From a virus, in the IMG/VR virus record IMGVR_UViG_3300009788_002519, positions 1 to 42,717 of that record: DNA of 42,717 bases; one strand, given 5' to 3'. The position numbers and the translations under genes are program-made. Below are positions 34,297 to 42,717 of the stretch, piece by piece; the stretch's first letter is position 1; each line of letters starts with the position of its first letter. Under the pieces are notes generated by a model, which had not been told where the DNA came from, made no database searches, and saw nothing but the letters and a program-made list of their open reading frames with translations.

Positions 34297-36024
34297 TTAA
34301 CCTTCCGTAACGGTGTGAACTCTAGTTCTGTTGTATTTACCAGTACCTGGATTCCACTTTACGCGATCGCTGTCTAAGATGTATGAACCAACAGCAAATT
34401 GCGGTATCAAAGGAATACCACCCGCCGTATCCATTGTATCTGCTACAGTATCCTTATCAGGTTCCGAACTGTGACCATCAGAAGTATATGCAACAGTAAT
34501 CCTTTGTGCGGTAGTTGTGTTGATGTTTTGGATCACAGGGCCAGCAAGACGACCAGGAATAGTAATCTCAGCCGATATAGTTTTTGGGTAATCAGTATCG
34601 ACTGAAATATCAACATTATTCGGGTCTCTATCTGTCCAGGTCCATGATGTATTAGACGAACCGTTTGTTTCATTCATGGCGTTCGACTTAGATATATGAG
34701 TGCCAAGAAACACAACGCCAGTAGGAATTTGAGAACCTATTAGACTAACAGCCAAAACACGAGCATCTAAATCTGCGGGTATATTGCTTCTTGCATTATC
34801 GATCCGTATGGCTTTTGTATCTCCCACTCCCTTTATATTAACAACCAAACCAAGGTTGTAAACTCCATTGGTAGTATCATAAGAAAGGGTAGCTTCGTTA
34901 GATTGCGTAAATGTAGAAGCTTCACCGGCAGACCAATTAAAGGCGAAATTCACAACACCATCTTTGTTGTTTACTGTGATATCTCTTTGATTCGGAGTGT
35001 CGGTGAGTGTAACACCAGACAGCAACACGCCTAATGCTGCTTCAGTAGAAGCCTTTGCGGCAGCGTTAGTTGGTATTGCAGCTTTTGCGTTAGCTGTTGC
35101 AGTCGGACCACCAACCCTCTCATTAGCCTGAAGACCAAATATAGTACCATTGTAACCAACTTCGAACGCATCATCGCTGACAGTACTAACAACGGTAAAT
35201 GATTCTTCGATGTAAGTAGCAGCCGTCTCGGATGGACCAGCTTCTCGTATTGTCCAAGTTTCGGTAACAGAATATGTTCCATTTTTTTCCGAAACCCTAG
35301 TTGACTTTGAATACCCACCATTGACCCAGTTAACAAAACCAGTTGCGAAGCCCACAAAATCACTATCTGGTGTACCACCAATTTTTGCGTTAACCCAACT
35401 CTTGGCATTCAACCAAGCCTGAATTGTGGCACCAGTTGATACATCAAAAGTAAGCTCTCCCTGAGACTCAACAACATGACTAATCTCGTATACCTTGCCG
35501 TTGTGTCCAGGAACCTCACTAAAATCCCAATTTTCAGCTACACTGATAAGGCCAGATGCATCAAAAGAATCTTCGTCAGTTATCCCAACTAGATATTCGG
35601 CATTGAGTTCGACAACATACTGAGAACGATCAGACCATTGTCCTTCTGGGAATGTGATCGACAAAACCTTTGGGCGACACTTTACAGGAGAAGCAGCGCC
35701 TCCATACCATTCAAGTTCTTTTCCATCTTCTCTGAAAAGCCATCTAATAGCTTCTTGTTTTCGCTGCAAACGAACAAATGGTGTATCGCCACCGACGAAG
35801 GTATCATCAGGAGGAAGACCAGCAGCCGTCCAAAAAGCAGTGGATGGATTTCCTATAACATAATTCCCACTCGGAGAACCACGGAACGGCAGAAGTGTCC
35901 CTGCCAAGGTGATGTTATATTCAACACCATGCTTGCTTCCGTCAGGAGCGGCACTATACACCTTGTTGATAGTGATCAACGGTGCAGGTACAATCGAATT
36001 TCCATCATACAAAACAGTAGCCAT
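34297..36024 (-). CDS. Phage structural protein with beta-rich repeats
   Basis: A 575-residue protein starting with ITINKVYSAAPDGSKHGVEYNITLAGTLL. RLQRKQEAIRWLF and KVLSITFPEGQWSDRSQYVVELNAEYL follow, a signature I associate with structural proteins of large myophages (function undefined in those). The later part (ALSYDTTNG..., SAEITIPGRLAG) is beta-rich with a Thr/Asn bias. AGGAGG precedes the ATG, 6 bases away. A distal tail or baseplate role is suggested by its place between the fibre-like repeat protein and the hub-like protein. Confidence 0.55.
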   Translation of the reverse strand: MATVLYDGNSIVPAPLITINKVYSAAPDGSKHGVEYNITLAGTLLPFRGSPSGNYVIGNPSTAFWTAAGLPPDDTFVGGDTPFVRLQRKQEAIRWLFREDGKELEWYGGAASPVKCRPKVLSITFPEGQWSDRSQYVVELNAEYLVGITDEDSFDASGLISVAENWDFSEVPGHNGKVYEISHVVESQGELTFDVSTGATIQAWLNAKSWVNAKIGGTPDSDFVGFATGFVNWVNGGYSKSTRVSEKNGTYSVTETWTIREAGPSETAATYIEESFTVVSTVSDDAFEVGYNGTIFGLQANERVGGPTATANAKAAIPTNAAAKASTEAALGVLLSGVTLTDTPNQRDITVNNKDGVVNFAFNWSAGEASTFTQSNEATLSYDTTNGVYNLGLVVNIKGVGDTKAIRIDNARSNIPADLDARVLAVSLIGSQIPTGVVFLGTHISKSNAMNETNGSSNTSWTWTDRDPNNVDISVDTDYPKTISAEITIPGRLAGPVIQNINTTTAQRITVAYTSDGHSSEPDKDTVADTMDTAGGIPLIPQFAVGSYILDSDRVKWNPGTGKYNRTRVHTVTEG

Positions 36025-36033
36025 TTTTTCCTC

Positions 36034-39000
36034 CTAATACCCGTGTATATACATGTTTCCACTGGTATTATACACCCCAACGACAGCATTCAAGAACAAG
36101 CTAAGTCCACTAGGACCGTTGTTCACGATACCAGAAACGCCCATTAGATAAAGAGGTACTGTACCAGTAGGTTGTCCAAAGAGTCCTTCGATAAACAGAT
36201 CGCCAGACGCAAAAATAGTGATTGGGGCTGCACCCGATATATACAGAGTGGTGGTATTGAACAGTCCCTGATCTACCCTTAGAAATAGTGTCCACGGGTT
36301 TTGTGCTTCGTGTGGTATATACCCGATTCTTCCAGGATCAGATGGATCGATACTACAACGGAGACTGAGGGTACCACTCAATTCGTTCCCGTGTGGAGAT
36401 GATCCAGATGCATGTCCATAAGTAACAAGACTGAACGACCCACTCGTCGTAGTATCCGCCTTCAGGAACATAGACCAATTTTGGTCTTGGTTTAGATTCC
36501 CCGAACCCACTCGCATGAACATAGACCAATTTTGCGTCCCGCCTGCTGTGTATGGGAAATTAGCGTCTGTAGCTTCAAGATACAAAGGCATATTGTTAAA
36601 TGTTTGATTGACTCCAGATTGTCCAGACGCAGGAATAAATCCATGTGTGAAAAGATTGACTGAGTTGTTGGAGGTACTAGATTCTGTTTTTATGTACATA
36701 GTCAATGACAGCCGTGCGGGTAGCGGTCCAATATATAGCGTCATTGTTCCAGTTATTGGTAAGTGAGCTTCCATAAATAAATCGGCATCGGATGTAAATG
36801 GTAGCGGTCCCCTAGTGACCAAGTTTAGACTTGGGCCACCAGACGGAGTAGTGAACAGACTCGCATCTAATGGATAGGCAAAATCTCCACTCGTCGTAAT
36901 GAATTCTGGTCCTTTGATGTACAAATCTCTAATGCGGTCTCTAACAAAAACGCCGTGCATAAACAAATCAATAGAATCGAATGAACCCGCTTGTGTGTAT
37001 AAAGACAATTGACCACTGGATGGTAGTGGACCGATTATGACCATATCCATAGAGCCAGTGGCTAATTCATGGCCGGTGGTAACCATTTCTAATCCAGATG
37101 GATAAGCCCCACTTGTGTCAATAACTACTCTATTTTCAATGAACAGCGGGAATTGTCCACTCACAGCTTCTGGTGCGCTCATAAAGAGATCAAAATCTAA
37201 AATTATTTGAGCGCCTAATGACCTACCCATGTAAAGATCGTGATTCCCACTTGAAAGTGGTGGAGCACCACCAACATAAAGATTAACGTTACCAGTTGAA
37301 GCTATGGGGTCTCCTGGGATAAATTTCAGTGCATCCCAATAACCTAAAGTCAGAAATTCATGTTGATCTGCGGTGCTGTTGGTCTTTAATTCTATTTCAC
37401 TTCCTATTACGTTTACGGAAATTCGTAATGTATCGGCACACGTATCTGTTGGTGCTATATTCGTTTGACGAATAGTAAAGAATCTATTATTGTTAGAACC
37501 AACCTCTCTGCAACCAAAGTTGCGTTCGTTATTGTTGTCACGGTTTTCGATAACCACTTCGGCTATACTGCCATCTGGTACGGTTACACTTTTTGCTTGC
37601 CAAATATGATCGGTAGTCGTATCTGCCAAAACCTCAAAAGCTTCATTGTAGGTTCCGGGAGCCAAAGACCATCTACCAATAGCCGTAAGAGTTATGTCTG
37701 CATCTGTCGTTGCGTATCCTTGTATTGTGCCGTTAACGCCACTTGTATTTACATGGAGACTAGTATGATCTGGATAATTCGTAAGGCCAGGGGATATTGA
37801 ATGATAACGATTAAGGGACGAACCAACCTGTCGAATTCCACCACTTTGTTGTATGCTGGTGTTCGCATTAGAAATCACTATATCGACTATTTGAGAAACG
37901 TAATCTGTTCCTAGATTAACATTAGTCCAGGCACTATCTGCGCCAACACTAAACTCTTCCATCGTTTCTACATATGTTGCACCTACCCAGTACCCCAATA
38001 ACCAAAAATTAACCCAAGATGCACTATCGGCATATATTTCGATTTTTCCGCCAGAGCTAACCGGAACAAGCATACTAACAAGATCATATCCATTGCCGGT
38101 TGGTATGCGTAAACCGAATTTGCGTTCTAGTGAACTGTCTACAGACCTAACACCACCACTGTAAGATATTGATGTAAATTGATTTCCCAGAAGTATTTCT
38201 GCGACAACTGGGTCTCTTTCGGTTGACTTTGGTACATTTCTATTTGTGAATATGTCATACTCTTCCCACGTACCTACTCCGGTGGTAGTGAACACTGTGG
38301 GATCGCCTTCTACGTAATGTACAATTGGGTCACGACCTATTATGATCATATCGATTCCAGCGGCATGTGGAAGTATTTGACCAGAAACAAAATTATCCCA
38401 ATAGCTTACGACTACAAATTGTGGGTCATCGGGACTAATATCCCCGGCTAAATGTTGAACATTACCGCCAGAGTCAACATTAACATTCATTTGAATCCAA
38501 CTGAGACCATCTTCACTTAACGATTCTTGTAAGTTGACGTATCGATCATCAGAAGATGATGTATTTCTTACACCAATGAGTTGATTGTCAGTAAGATTTT
38601 GACCCAACAAGAATGAAGCAACAGAATTATTGGGAATACCAGAGGCACTAACATCAAGTGTTTCCCAGGTAGAATCAATGCTAGGTTTCGGAAAAGAAAC
38701 ATCTGCTTCTGTATAGTCTCCGGGTGCAACATTGAGATATCCTAGAATATAGACATTGCAGTCAGTATTATCTTCGGCATATATGTCAATTGCAGCGGTG
38801 ACACCACTTGCTTGAACCCATTGACTCAAGCAAGTTTCGCCGCCATTAATAGATTGGGTTAGGTCGAACAAGTGTTCGCGAGTAGAACCGCTAGCCCTGA
38901 CACCTACTTCTCTTGCAAGAGCGGTATCTACGTTTGTCATGGTGACATCTACTATTTGGCCACCAGTAATTCCGTATGTATCAAGAGCCTTGCTTTCCCA

Positions 39001-39378
39001 ACCAGAACTAGCAATAGGACTGAAGCTGTCAAATCTTTCAAAATATTCGCAACCAACCCAATATCCTACCATATTAAATTGGACATTGGTGAGATGTTCT
39101 GCGTAATACTCAATTTTTCTATCAGCATCGACCTGTACGTGCATAGTCACAAAAGAATCGCCGTCCGAACTTCTTACTATGTCAATACGACGGTCAAGTG
39201 TCCCGGATGTTGCCCTAACACCACCATACACTGGAGCATCAGGTCTCAAAACATTAATAGCAACTTCTAGAACTGCACTGGGCGGGATTTGATGAGATGT
39301 AAGATCGTACTCCGTCCACGTACCGATGACGGTTGGAGTGATGATCTCAATAAGTTCTGCATAATGTCTAAATGCCAT
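36034..39378 (-). CDS. Large repeat-built virion protein (fibre/adhesin candidate)
   Basis: A 1114-residue protein with two repeat systems. Residues 1-685 are about six modules of 105-120 residues. Each has a (G/S)TW.x.YD-type strand and ends in GVRxxxSSxxR...VxVxSGGxIExYA...GYW, a beta-sandwich-like pattern. From about 690 to 1114 a short unit of roughly 18-20 residues repeats about 23 times, with cores such as DLFMHG, TLYISG, DLFIEG, NMYIHG (pattern S-G-x-x-x-L-Y/F-I/M-x-G). The second half looks like a regular beta-stack or beta-solenoid. There is no signal peptide. It lies directly after the tape measure in transcription order. A tail fibre, side-fibre or baseplate receptor-binding role is likely but inferred from layout. 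Confidence 0.65.
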   Translation of the reverse strand: MAFRHYAELIEIITPTVIGTWTEYDLTSHQIPPSAVLEVAINVLRPDAPVYGGVRATSGTLDRRIDIVRSSDGDSFVTMHVQVDADRKIEYYAEHLTNVQFNMVGYWVGCEYFERFDSFSPIASSGWESKALDTYGITGGQIVDVTMTNVDTALAREVGVRASGSTREHLFDLTQSINGGETCLSQWVQASGVTAAIDIYAEDNTDCNVYILGYLNVAPGDYTEADVSFPKPSIDSTWETLDVSASGIPNNSVASFLLGQNLTDNQLIGVRNTSSSDDRYVNLQESLSEDGLSWIQMNVNVDSGGNVQHLAGDISPDDPQFVVVSYWDNFVSGQILPHAAGIDMIIIGRDPIVHYVEGDPTVFTTTGVGTWEEYDIFTNRNVPKSTERDPVVAEILLGNQFTSISYSGGVRSVDSSLERKFGLRIPTGNGYDLVSMLVPVSSGGKIEIYADSASWVNFWLLGYWVGATYVETMEEFSVGADSAWTNVNLGTDYVSQIVDIVISNANTSIQQSGGIRQVGSSLNRYHSISPGLTNYPDHTSLHVNTSGVNGTIQGYATTDADITLTAIGRWSLAPGTYNEAFEVLADTTTDHIWQAKSVTVPDGSIAEVVIENRDNNNERNFGCREVGSNNNRFFTIRQTNIAPTDTCADTLRISVNVIGSEIELKTNSTADQHEFLTLGYWDALKFIPGDPIASTGNVNLYVGGAPPLSSGNHDLYMGRSLGAQIILDFDLFMSAPEAVSGQFPLFIENRVVIDTSGAYPSGLEMVTTGHELATGSMDMVIIGPLPSSGQLSLYTQAGSFDSIDLFMHGVFVRDRIRDLYIKGPEFITTSGDFAYPLDASLFTTPSGGPSLNLVTRGPLPFTSDADLFMEAHLPITGTMTLYIGPLPARLSLTMYIKTESSTSNNSVNLFTHGFIPASGQSGVNQTFNNMPLYLEATDANFPYTAGGTQNWSMFMRVGSGNLNQDQNWSMFLKADTTTSGSFSLVTYGHASGSSPHGNELSGTLSLRCSIDPSDPGRIGYIPHEAQNPWTLFLRVDQGLFNTTTLYISGAAPITIFASGDLFIEGLFGQPTGTVPLYLMGVSGIVNNGPSGLSLFLNAVVGVYNTSGNMYIHGY

Positions 39379-39404
39379 CAGCTACCTCTGTTTGCGTACT
39401 ACGA

Positions 39405-41534
39405 CTAACCCCTAGCTGATTCGAAAGTCGAAGCCAATTCAGCATTGCTGGACGCAGCAGCTAATGAGGCAAGTGCCGCGTTAATTTCTGCTCTAGCAAC
39501 TCTAATAGCAACAGCTTCAAACTCGTCGGTGAATTCTTTTGCAGCTTCGCTGATACTCGACACGTCAACAGTAACTTCACTCATGGTTTCAACGTTAACA
39601 CCAACGCCATCAGCCATAGCAGTTGCCATTCGATCCATATCTTCACCGAGACCACGCATGTCTTCACCCGTCTTTTCAAACTCAGCACTGTTTTTCGTAA
39701 CTGCATCTGTATTGTCTTGTATTCCTTCTATCTCAACAGGTTCTTCTTTTTGCTCCTTAGCTATCTCAGCTTCTTGTTCTGTTCCTTCTCGGATAGCCTC
39801 TTTAACCCCTAGCATTTCATCTCTAACTTCTCCTATGGCCTGAGTATTCGCATCCATCGCTTCTTTAACACCTTCATCCAAAGTATTGGCATCTGGCGCT
39901 GGTGGTCCCATTAGTACATCTCTTATCGGATCGATGATTGTTTGCAAGATACCGACACCTTCATTAAACGCAACACTAGCTTCGGATATTGATGATGCAC
40001 CTGTAAGTATATCGACTGTAGCGGTACTAAATGATGTTGCAGCTTCGTTCGTACTAATAGCAGCACTCTCATTGACCCTAGCAGCTTCAAGCACGTTAGT
40101 GCTCATGTCTTCAAAAACTCTGGGAGTATCTGTAGGTTGTTGAGTAACAATGTCTCGCATAGCTTCTAACAGAGCAAGGAAGTTAGGACTTATTTCTTCT
40201 TGGAGCCTCTCTGGTTCACGAAGAATAGATGGATTTTCTATGACTTGCTGAACAAGCGCCAATTGCGCAGTAGCACCATTCATCGCCGCAGCAGCCTTTT
40301 GCAACTCACCCGCACCAGGGTCTTCTGCCTGAATTCGACCCAATTCAACAGTTCTTTGAGCCAATAGTGTTGAATCCAAATTGCCAAGAACATTGATCAA
40401 ACCAGGGACATCGTTCAAATTATTAACATTCTTTAGCTCGTCCACCAATCTTCTGAGTTCTTGGGACTCGGCTGCACCCCCTCCTAGTTCTCCAACATCT
40501 ATTCGATTAGCAGTTTCTTGAGCAAGACCAATAGCTGATACACGTAAGTTGTCAAGGAAATCGCTAATTTGAGCACCAAGAACACCTATCTGCAATCCTC
40601 TTGTTTGAACCGCTTGTTGTTCTACGGCGAATTGTGATGTATCAGAAACTTGTCGTGTTGCTCCGACACTTCCCGATACTAACTTTGCATCGGTTAAGAC
40701 TTCCGCACCACGCTGTATGTCAATGTCTGTCAACTTACTGACCCAGAGTGTAAGAGCCTTGGTGCTATCCGCCAGAGCAGCAACGAAGTGATCAGAAGGT
40801 TTTTTGAATATGTCAGAAGTTTCAACAATAGTTTGGAGCTTAAATCCTTCTACCGCTATCCGCATGTCTTGGAGAGCCTTTGTATTCGCCTTTAGAAATG
40901 CTTCTTGTTGTTTTTCTGTTTGTCTTCCTATCTGTGGTTTCCCGCCAAGAACAGCAGTAAAGGAACCACCTTTCGCTCTTTCGGCTTGTATTTTGGCAAG
41001 ACTTTCTGGTAGTGTCCCCATAATTTTTTCTAATTGTTGCATAAAACCGCTCAATGCCAGAACTTTTTCTCCAGCCTTAACGGCTGATTCACCCAATTCT
41101 AAATTCGCATTTTCACCAGTCGCCTGTTGATCTTCCACTGCTTTGAATGCTGTAGCGAATTCTTGGAATGATTGGCCAAATAGTTCAGCAATCGCAGCGA
41201 ACTCATCTCCACCAGCGGCCAATTGAACTATAAATTGTTCTATACTTGTTTGGCCCGCGTCCAAAGCAGTTGTATCAATATCAAAACCGCTTAATTGCGC
41301 AAGGTCTTTCAAAACTTTTATGTCTTGTTCTGGAGTAACAGAAGTCTGAAGTTTGCTTTCTAGTTCAAGCTTTTTGAATTCTAATTGTCTCGCCGCCTGT
41401 TGTGCAGAAGCATTCAACAAATCACCCACTACTTTAACTATGGCATCTGTAATCGCAATATTGCCACCGAGAGTGTCTTGTACTGATTTTATTATTGCAT
41501 TTGGATCATCTACCAAAGCTACGGCACTGACCAC
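39405..41534 (-). CDS. Tape-measure-like protein, C-terminal frame
   Basis: A 709-residue, mostly helical protein with long coiled-coil stretches and Ala/Glu/Gln bias (LNASAQQAARQLEFKKLELESKL; VRDEMLGVKEAIREGTEQEAEIAKEQKEE; the end region FEAVAIRVARAEINAALASLAAASS). Together with the overlapping upstream frame it would form a tape-measure protein of at least 1,090 residues, which sets tail length. Its first possible start is GTG 41534, with no good ribosome site. The frame is open upstream to a TGA at 41619-41621, so it may be entered by a -1 frameshift. The tape-measure call rests on composition, length and context. Confidence 0.6.
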   Translation of the reverse strand: MVSAVALVDDPNAIIKSVQDTLGGNIAITDAIVKVVGDLLNASAQQAARQLEFKKLELESKLQTSVTPEQDIKVLKDLAQLSGFDIDTTALDAGQTSIEQFIVQLAAGGDEFAAIAELFGQSFQEFATAFKAVEDQQATGENANLELGESAVKAGEKVLALSGFMQQLEKIMGTLPESLAKIQAERAKGGSFTAVLGGKPQIGRQTEKQQEAFLKANTKALQDMRIAVEGFKLQTIVETSDIFKKPSDHFVAALADSTKALTLWVSKLTDIDIQRGAEVLTDAKLVSGSVGATRQVSDTSQFAVEQQAVQTRGLQIGVLGAQISDFLDNLRVSAIGLAQETANRIDVGELGGGAAESQELRRLVDELKNVNNLNDVPGLINVLGNLDSTLLAQRTVELGRIQAEDPGAGELQKAAAAMNGATAQLALVQQVIENPSILREPERLQEEISPNFLALLEAMRDIVTQQPTDTPRVFEDMSTNVLEAARVNESAAISTNEAATSFSTATVDILTGASSISEASVAFNEGVGILQTIIDPIRDVLMGPPAPDANTLDEGVKEAMDANTQAIGEVRDEMLGVKEAIREGTEQEAEIAKEQKEEPVEIEGIQDNTDAVTKNSAEFEKTGEDMRGLGEDMDRMATAMADGVGVNVETMSEVTVDVSSISEAAKEFTDEFEAVAIRVARAEINAALASLAAASSNAELASTFESARG

Positions 41535-42717
41535 CCCTGTTCTGACAGCCTCGCTAAGTTTGAGAGCACTACTTTCAGCAAATCGAGGGCTTCGGGTGAA
41601 AGGCCCGCCCCAGAGTCTTCAGCAAACTTCTCTACAAGTTCATTAATCATATCAAAGGGACTAATAAGTGAACCCTTTCCCTCTACCAAACCTGCCACAT
41701 CATCAGCCTTTGCCAAACTAGCAGCAAGTGACAGGAAAAACCCGTTCAAAAGGTCATTTATCTGAAGTGATTGTCGTGTAAACGAGTCTAGTTGGGCGAA
41801 TTGTTCTGTACCAAGCAACTCTGCTAGCTTACCTTGTGATAAGATATTCCTAACAGCTTCGTCTTCAAATTCTGTTCCCAACTGCGGCAAACTAAGTCCT
41901 TTACCGAGAGTTTGACTCAAATCGTCAAACAAATTGACATTCTGAAGAATTGCCTTAGCAGCTTTGCCAACAGATGTACTTAGTAACGAAAGCTGCCCAC
42001 TTAAAACAGTTGGTATATGCAAAGATGCAAAAGCTTGGTTGGCTTTGTCTATAGCATTAGCTAATTTGCTAGCTTTGGCATCAATTTGTATCTGACCTAT
42101 TCTGCTAACAACCTTCTCTATTCCTCCAAGTGCCTGGACCAAAGCACCACGGAGACGAGCAGCACTTTCTGGATTGATATTGGGAGATTGTGCTAACAGC
42201 TTGTCGATACCACCCAAGAAACCACTTTTGCCAAATTGTTCGACTGCTGACCGGAAAATCTCATTGAGTAATTCGGGGTTTGAACCAACAATATCATCTA
42301 TGATTTTTTGTGCTTGTGAATCGCTAATCGTAATTAGACCTTCGCCACCAAATAGATTCCCAAGACGCGCTAATCTTTCGGCAAAAAATCCACTTACTCC
42401 TTCACCATATCTCTTAACGGACTCTTGGATACCAGCTATAGCTTCTTCCCCAAGTGTTCCCACTGCTAATGTTAGACCTTTAAGATCGCCAGCTTCAATA
42501 GGCACTACTTTTATTGAGGCAACTCTTTTTTGGGCAGCATCCACAATCTTACCAAGGTCTAAATCTACAGCCTGTTTTGCAGCAAAGGCAAAAGCTGCCA
42601 TGGCAGTAACACCGATACCTAGAGCGCTGCCGAATTTACCAAGCGCACCTCCCATCCCCTTCAGAGCTTCGAAGATACTTTTGCCAGAAATCAAAGAGAT
42701 GGCAACAAGCATAACTC
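41519..42717 (-). CDS. Tape-measure-like protein, N-terminal frame (partial)
   Basis: At least 397 residues, open to the window edge, so its start is not visible. The first visible part is hydrophobic (SIFEALKGMGGALGKFGSALGIGVTAMAAFAFAAKQAV), typical of tape-measure membrane-active segments. The rest is helical with Leu/Ala heptads. Near its stop at 41519-41521 the other frame (SALKLSEAVRTGVVSAVALVDDP) runs in parallel; both frames read helix with LSE at the same place, which suggests one gene crossing frames. Possible causes are programmed -1 slippage (GGGG at 41534-41537) or a lost base. Confidence 0.6.
   Translation of the reverse strand, partial: VMLVAISLISGKSIFEALKGMGGALGKFGSALGIGVTAMAAFAFAAKQAVDLDLGKIVDAAQKRVASIKVVPIEAGDLKGLTLAVGTLGEEAIAGIQESVKRYGEGVSGFFAERLARLGNLFGGEGLITISDSQAQKIIDDIVGSNPELLNEIFRSAVEQFGKSGFLGGIDKLLAQSPNINPESAARLRGALVQALGGIEKVVSRIGQIQIDAKASKLANAIDKANQAFASLHIPTVLSGQLSLLSTSVGKAAKAILQNVNLFDDLSQTLGKGLSLPQLGTEFEDEAVRNILSQGKLAELLGTEQFAQLDSFTRQSLQINDLLNGFFLSLAASLAKADDVAGLVEGKGSLISPFDMINELVEKFAEDSGAGLSPEALDLLKVVLSNLARLSEQGWSVP

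Noticed and set aside
1-42717. TGA reassigned to Trp throughout
   Set aside because: Many genes end in TGA within ATGA overlaps where the next gene starts, and TGG is used for Trp everywhere. Only the dnaE TGA is odd.
1-42717. tRNA, rRNA or CRISPR arrays
   Set aside because: No cloverleaf-like noncoding stretch or regularly spaced direct repeats were noticed by eye; intergenic gaps are all under 100 bases. A tRNA search program was not available.

Overview
This window looks like a central segment of a large tailed double-stranded DNA phage (Caudoviricetes, long-tailed). It could also be a prophage or an environmental contig from one. The reasons are a complete phage-style replication module, a tape-measure-like protein and tail/baseplate genes on the opposite strand, tight packing with 4-base start/stop overlaps, and no housekeeping or ribosomal genes. 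Base composition is moderately AT-rich and gene ends follow the standard bacterial code. The many LPS-type sugar genes suggest a Gram-negative host; this is inference.

Layout, plus strand. Positions 1-6083 hold a replication operon: DnaB-like helicase, DnaG-type primase, DUF5664-type nucleotide hydrolase, Cas4/RecB-like nuclease and the N-terminal two thirds of a bacterial-type DNA polymerase III alpha subunit (DnaE). Positions 6080-16662 hold a 10.6-kb run of fourteen sugar-related genes: GT2, GT9 heptosyltransferase-like, GT-B/CgeB-like, SAM methyltransferases, an HldE-type heptose-phosphate kinase, a WaaP-like kinase and a beta-propeller-like protein. Positions 16704-19745 resume replication with the C-terminal third of DnaE, SSB and a small sigma-like factor. 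Positions 19735-26245 are a second sugar island of seven genes. Positions 26217-27622 hold a candidate annealing protein and a PC4/Whirly-like ssDNA-binding protein.

Layout, minus strand, read right to left from 42717 to 27619. It holds a tape-measure-like protein in two frames, a 1114-residue protein made of two kinds of internal repeat, a beta-rich structural protein, a hub-like tail protein, an unidentified structural protein, two paralogous small virion-type proteins (the second followed by a clear intrinsic terminator), a PD-(D/E)XK endonuclease-like protein and a small membrane-anchored coiled-coil protein. The two strands converge at 27619-27622, where the stop codons overlap.

The most notable point is the polymerase. 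It is split cleanly in a loop between palm and fingers, and the two parts are separated by the 10.6-kb sugar island. The N-terminal gene also has an in-frame TGA exactly where DnaE proteins often have Trp, just before the conserved GRGS motif. The same bipartite promoter-like sequence lies in front of both dnaE-C and ssb. The islands probably build or remodel a heptose-containing glycan on the host surface, the virion or the DNA; the sequence does not decide which.
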